Positions 61,331 to 64,000 of a DNA stretch of 64,000 nucleotides are shown one piece after another. Made by a program: the position numbers and the translations under genes. Below the pieces are notes generated by a model, which was not told the DNA's origin, searched no databases, and saw nothing but the letters and a program-made list of their open reading frames with translations. The DNA is taken from NCBI RefSeq assembly GCF_003086775.1, contig NZ_CP026001.1:2568407-2632406 (forward strand), read 5' to 3'. The number at the start of each line of letters is the position of its first letter. Position 1 is the stretch's first letter. The DNA is from Stenotrophomonas sp. ZAC14D1_NAIMI4_1. GTDB taxonomy: Bacteria > Pseudomonadota > Gammaproteobacteria > Xanthomonadales > Xanthomonadaceae.

Positions 61331-62580
61331 GATTCCTCGCTTACCAGCTGCACCGGTTCGTGGTGACCCCAGCCCTGCACCCGCACATAGGTCCCGGCCG
61401 GCGCGAGGTTGCCCTCGGCCTCCAGCACCACCCAGGCGTTGGCCCGCAGCATGGACATCAGGCGGAACGACTCCTGGCCGGACAGCACGCGCGCGCTCAA
61501 CCGTCCCTGCGCGTCCACCTCCACCCGCGCACGGGCATGGAAGCGCAGGCCTTCGGGCTTGCGCACGTCGGCCTGCAGCGGCAGCTGCAGCGGCGTCTCC
61601 GGGGCCAGCCCCAACAGGCGGCGCAGCACCGGCTCGACGAAGAAGCGCTGTCCCACCGCGGCCGACACCGGGTTGCCCGGCAGGCCGAAATACAACGCGC
61701 CACCAGGCAGTACCGCGAACAGCAGCGGCTTGCCCGGGCGGATCGCCACCTTGTGGAAAATGATGCGGGCGCCGCGCTCACGCAGGGCGTCCGGCACGAA
61801 ATCGTAGCGCCCGGCCGACACGGCACCGGTGCTGATCAGCAGCTGCGCCCCGGCGTCCAGCGCCTGGTCGAGCACAGCATTGAAGGCGGCCACCTCGTCG
61901 CCCACCGTGCCCTGCCAGACCACCTCGGCGCCGGCCGCCTGCAGGCGACCCACCAGGTAGGGCCGGTTGCTGTCACGGATCTGCCCGGACTGCAGCGACT
62001 GCGCGGCCTCGGTCACCAGTTCCTTGCCGGTGGCGATCACCGCAGCCTTCGGCCGCGCGACCACCGCCACCTCGCCGACGCCGATGGCGTGCAGCAGGGT
62101 GCGGGCGTTGATATCCAGTACGTCGCCGGCACGCAGCACGCGCTCGCCCTCGCTGACGTCCTGGCCGCGCAGGCGCACATGCTGGCCGGGGCTGACGTCC
62201 GCGCGCAGCGCGATCCGGGTCGGGCGGCCTTCGTGGCGCTGCAGGATCTCCACCTGCTCCACCGGCACCACCGTATCCAGGCCGGTCGGCATGCGCGCAC
62301 CGGTCATGATTTCCCAGGCGCCCTCGCCGCCCACGGTGCCGTCATCGCCGGCGGCCTGCCAGCCCTGCACCGCAAATTCGGTACCACTGGCGAAGGGCGT
62401 GCCATCGGCGCGCAGCGCGAATCCATCCATCGCCGAGTTGTCGAACGGCGGCAGCGACTGTGCGCTGATGATGTCGCTGGCCAGGGTGCGCCCGCCCGCA
62501 TCGTGCAGGCGCAGGCGTTCGGCCGGCAGCGCCGAGGCCGCCTCCAGCAGGTGCTGTAGTGCTTCGCTGTAGGCAATCAT
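61327..62580 (-). CDS. moeA: molybdopterin molybdotransferase MoeA
   Basis: This 417-residue enzyme inserts molybdate into adenylylated molybdopterin. The N-terminal domain begins MIAYSEALQHLLEAA, with LPPFDNSAMDGFALR near residue 45, the central domain has AVIATGKELV and LISTGAVSAGRYDFV, and a C-terminal domain IV follows. The usual motif is TGGVS; here it reads TGAVSAG. It overlaps the moaC-moaB gene by 4 bp (ATGA) and moaD by 4. Confidence 0.95.
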   Translation of the reverse strand: MIAYSEALQHLLEAASALPAERLRLHDAGGRTLASDIISAQSLPPFDNSAMDGFALRADGTPFASGTEFAVQGWQAAGDDGTVGGEGAWEIMTGARMPTGLDTVVPVEQVEILQRHEGRPTRIALRADVSPGQHVRLRGQDVSEGERVLRAGDVLDINARTLLHAIGVGEVAVVARPKAAVIATGKELVTEAAQSLQSGQIRDSNRPYLVGRLQAAGAEVVWQGTVGDEVAAFNAVLDQALDAGAQLLISTGAVSAGRYDFVPDALRERGARIIFHKVAIRPGKPLLFAVLPGGALYFGLPGNPVSAAVGQRFFVEPVLRRLLGLAPETPLQLPLQADVRKPEGLRFHARARVEVDAQGRLSARVLSGQESFRLMSMLRANAWVVLEAEGNLAPAGTYVRVQGWGHHEPVQLVSEES

Positions 62581-63602
62581 GCCGCGCCCCCCTGGCCGTG
62601 GCCACCGCCATCGACCATCGCCAGGGCATGCCCAAGTACCGGCGCCAGGATGTCCAGGCACTGTGCGGCGGCGCGCGGGCTGCCCGGCAGGGCAAACACC
62701 AGCAGGTTGCCCAGCTGCACCACTTCGGCCCGGCTCAGCCAGGCCATCGGCGTGTGCTGCGCACTCAGCGCGCGCACCATCTGCGCCAGCCCATGCACCG
62801 GGCGCGCGTCCAGCGAACGCAGCGCTTCCGGGGTCAGGTCGCGCGGGCCCAGGCCCGTACCGCCGGTGCATAGGCACAGGCGCACGCCACTGCCGGCCAG
62901 CGCGCGCAGGCGGCTGGCCAGCGGCTCGATGCCATCGGCCAGCACCTCGGCCGCCACCACCTCGCCGCCCAGCGCCTGCAGGCCCGCCACCAGCTTCGGG
63001 CCGGATGCATCGGCATAGGTGCCATCACTGGCCCGGTCGCTGAGGGTGATCACCGCGCACGCCGCGCCTTCCAAACCCTTCGGCGCACGTGGCTTGAAAC
63101 GGGCGCGCTCGGCCTCGTCCATGCCATCGGGGTGCAGCCAGACGCCGCGCTTGCCGCCTTCCTTGAACAGCAGGCGGATGCCTTCGATGCGCAGCGCCGG
63201 TTCCACCGGCTTGCTCAGGTCGTACAGGGTCAGCAGGGCCGCGTTCACCCCTGCCAGCGCCTCCATTTCCACGCCGGTGCGCGCCTCGCTGGCGCACTCG
63301 CACCAGACGCGGATCGCCTGCCGTTCCGGCACTGGTGCGCAGAACACCTGCACCAGTTCCAGCGGCAGCGGGTGGCACAGCGGCATCAGCATCGACGCCA
63401 TCTTCGCGCCCTGCAGGCCGGCAATCTCAGCCATCACCAGCGCATCGCCCTTGGGCAGGCGGCGCTCGACGATCAGCGGGTAGGCCACCGGCCCGGCATG
63501 CAGTTCGCCCACGGCCACCGCGCGGCGGCGGGTGATGCGTTTGTCGCGGACATCGGCCATGTGGAAGGCCGCGTTCAATTCCCCGGTCATGGTGTTGCTC
63601 AT
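62577..63602 (-). CDS. moaCB: MoaC-MoaB/MogA fusion protein
   Basis: This 341-residue protein joins two enzymes. The N-terminal ~155 residues are MoaC (cyclic pyranopterin monophosphate synthase): HMADVRDKRITRR, AGLQGAKMASMLMPLCHPLPLE and TLYDLSKPVEP. The C-terminal ~175 residues are MoaB/MogA (molybdopterin adenylyltransferase): VITLSDRASDGTYADASGP, CTGGTGLGPRDLTPEAL and FALPGSPRAA. Together they cover an early and a late step of cofactor synthesis. It overlaps moaA and moeA by 4 bp each. Confidence 0.94.
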   Translation of the reverse strand: MSNTMTGELNAAFHMADVRDKRITRRRAVAVGELHAGPVAYPLIVERRLPKGDALVMAEIAGLQGAKMASMLMPLCHPLPLELVQVFCAPVPERQAIRVWCECASEARTGVEMEALAGVNAALLTLYDLSKPVEPALRIEGIRLLFKEGGKRGVWLHPDGMDEAERARFKPRAPKGLEGAACAVITLSDRASDGTYADASGPKLVAGLQALGGEVVAAEVLADGIEPLASRLRALAGSGVRLCLCTGGTGLGPRDLTPEALRSLDARPVHGLAQMVRALSAQHTPMAWLSRAEVVQLGNLLVFALPGSPRAAAQCLDILAPVLGHALAMVDGGGHGQGGAA

Positions 63603-64000
63603 CCTCCGATCGAGGCCAGGTGCGGGGTCAGCCCGGTCTGGCCCTGGTGCAATCCGTGCCCGGCCGCTTTCAGGCCAAGCTGGGTGGTGATGCGTGCCAG
63701 CAGTGCGTCGTGGTCGTCGTCGCTCTGCAGCAACGGGCGCAGCGGCACGCCGAATTCGCCGAACAGGCACAGCCGCAGGTCGCCCTTGGCGGTCACCCGC
63801 AGGCGGTTGCAGCCCTTGCAGAAATCGCGCGAGTACGGCGCGATGATGCCCACCGTGCCGCGGTGCTGCGGGTGGCCGAACTCGCGCGCGGGGCCGGCAT
63901 CGGCCGCACGCGGGCGCTCCTGCCAGCCAGCCGCCAGCAGCTGTTCGATCACCACGTCAGCGCGCAGGTGGTGGCGCTGGAAATAGGCTTCGTTGTCGCC
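63599..64000 (-). CDS. moaA: GTP 3',8-cyclase MoaA, C-terminal part (5' end outside window)
   Basis: The frame is open to the right edge. About 133 residues of the C-terminus are seen: YSRDFCKGCNRLRVTAKG and DLRLCLFGEF carry the three cysteines of the second [4Fe-4S] cluster, and the protein ends SIGG, the double glycine needed for MoaA activity. The enzyme turns GTP into 3',8-cH2GTP with MoaC following. It leads the moaA-moaCB-moeA-moaD-moaE-mobA operon as far as can be seen. Confidence 0.93.
   Translation of the reverse strand, partial: GDNEAYFQRHHLRADVVIEQLLAAGWQERPRAADAGPAREFGHPQHRGTVGIIAPYSRDFCKGCNRLRVTAKGDLRLCLFGEFGVPLRPLLQSDDDHDALLARITTQLGLKAAGHGLHQGQTGLTPHLASIGG

Noticed and set aside
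1..64000. CRISPR arrays, tRNA/rRNA genes, prophage or transposase genes
   Set aside because: Looked for and not seen; the short repeats are palindromic SMAG-like units without regular spacers.

Overview
The window is a stretch of a high-GC gammaproteobacterial chromosome, most likely from the Stenotrophomonas maltophilia group. The evidence is gene content typical of Xanthomonadaceae plus many short palindromes that begin with GTAG or end with CTAC, which match the SMAG class of repeats known from S. maltophilia. These lie at seven intergenic sites between 0.8 and 44.8 kb and none was seen in the nitrate/molybdopterin block to the right. No rRNA, tRNA, CRISPR array, insertion sequence or integrase was seen.

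Layout. 1-9 kb: the 3' end of a TctE/QseC-like sensor kinase, a tandem pair of FGE-sulfatase-fold lipoproteins, a convergent 1030-residue candidate type VI secretion cargo, and a VgrG spike. 9-23 kb: ordinary chromosomal genes, namely a GH92 mannosidase, a Sel1-like protein, a thioredoxin-fold protein, a host-attachment protein, ProP, a catalase-like protein, an HWE kinase with a receiver, an OsmC-like protein, and an Lrp regulator beside AzlCD. 23-35.2 kb: a seven-gene overlapping operon read on the minus strand (glgA-glgB-treZ-malQ-treY-DUF2934-glgX) for alpha-glucan and trehalose metabolism, without glgC. 35.5-37.5 kb: a PAS protein translationally coupled to a CysJ-like diflavin reductase.

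37.5-64 kb is a molybdenum and anaerobic respiration region. ModE is divergent from an operon of a TonB-dependent receptor, DUF2478, a binding protein, a FecCD-type permease, an ATPase and a methyltransferase. Their shared spacer holds a ModE-type operator and a perfect FNR/Anr box. Then, on the minus strand, come modABC, an FNR-type regulator, a HemN-like protein that lacks the radical-SAM cysteines, the narK-narGHJI-ppiC-narK operon behind a perfect FNR/Anr box, and molybdopterin genes (moaA, a moaC-moaB fusion, moeA, moaD, moaE, mobA, and one unknown).

How it fits together: molybdenum is imported across both membranes, built into the cofactor by the Moa/Moe/Mob enzymes, and used by NarG for nitrate respiration. 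The FNR-type regulator and ModE probably link this to oxygen limitation and molybdate shortage. The two most unusual parts are the ModE/FNR-controlled outer-membrane uptake operon, which suggests import of a chelated oxyanion, and the VgrG-cargo-lipoprotein locus, which looks like an effector/immunity module.
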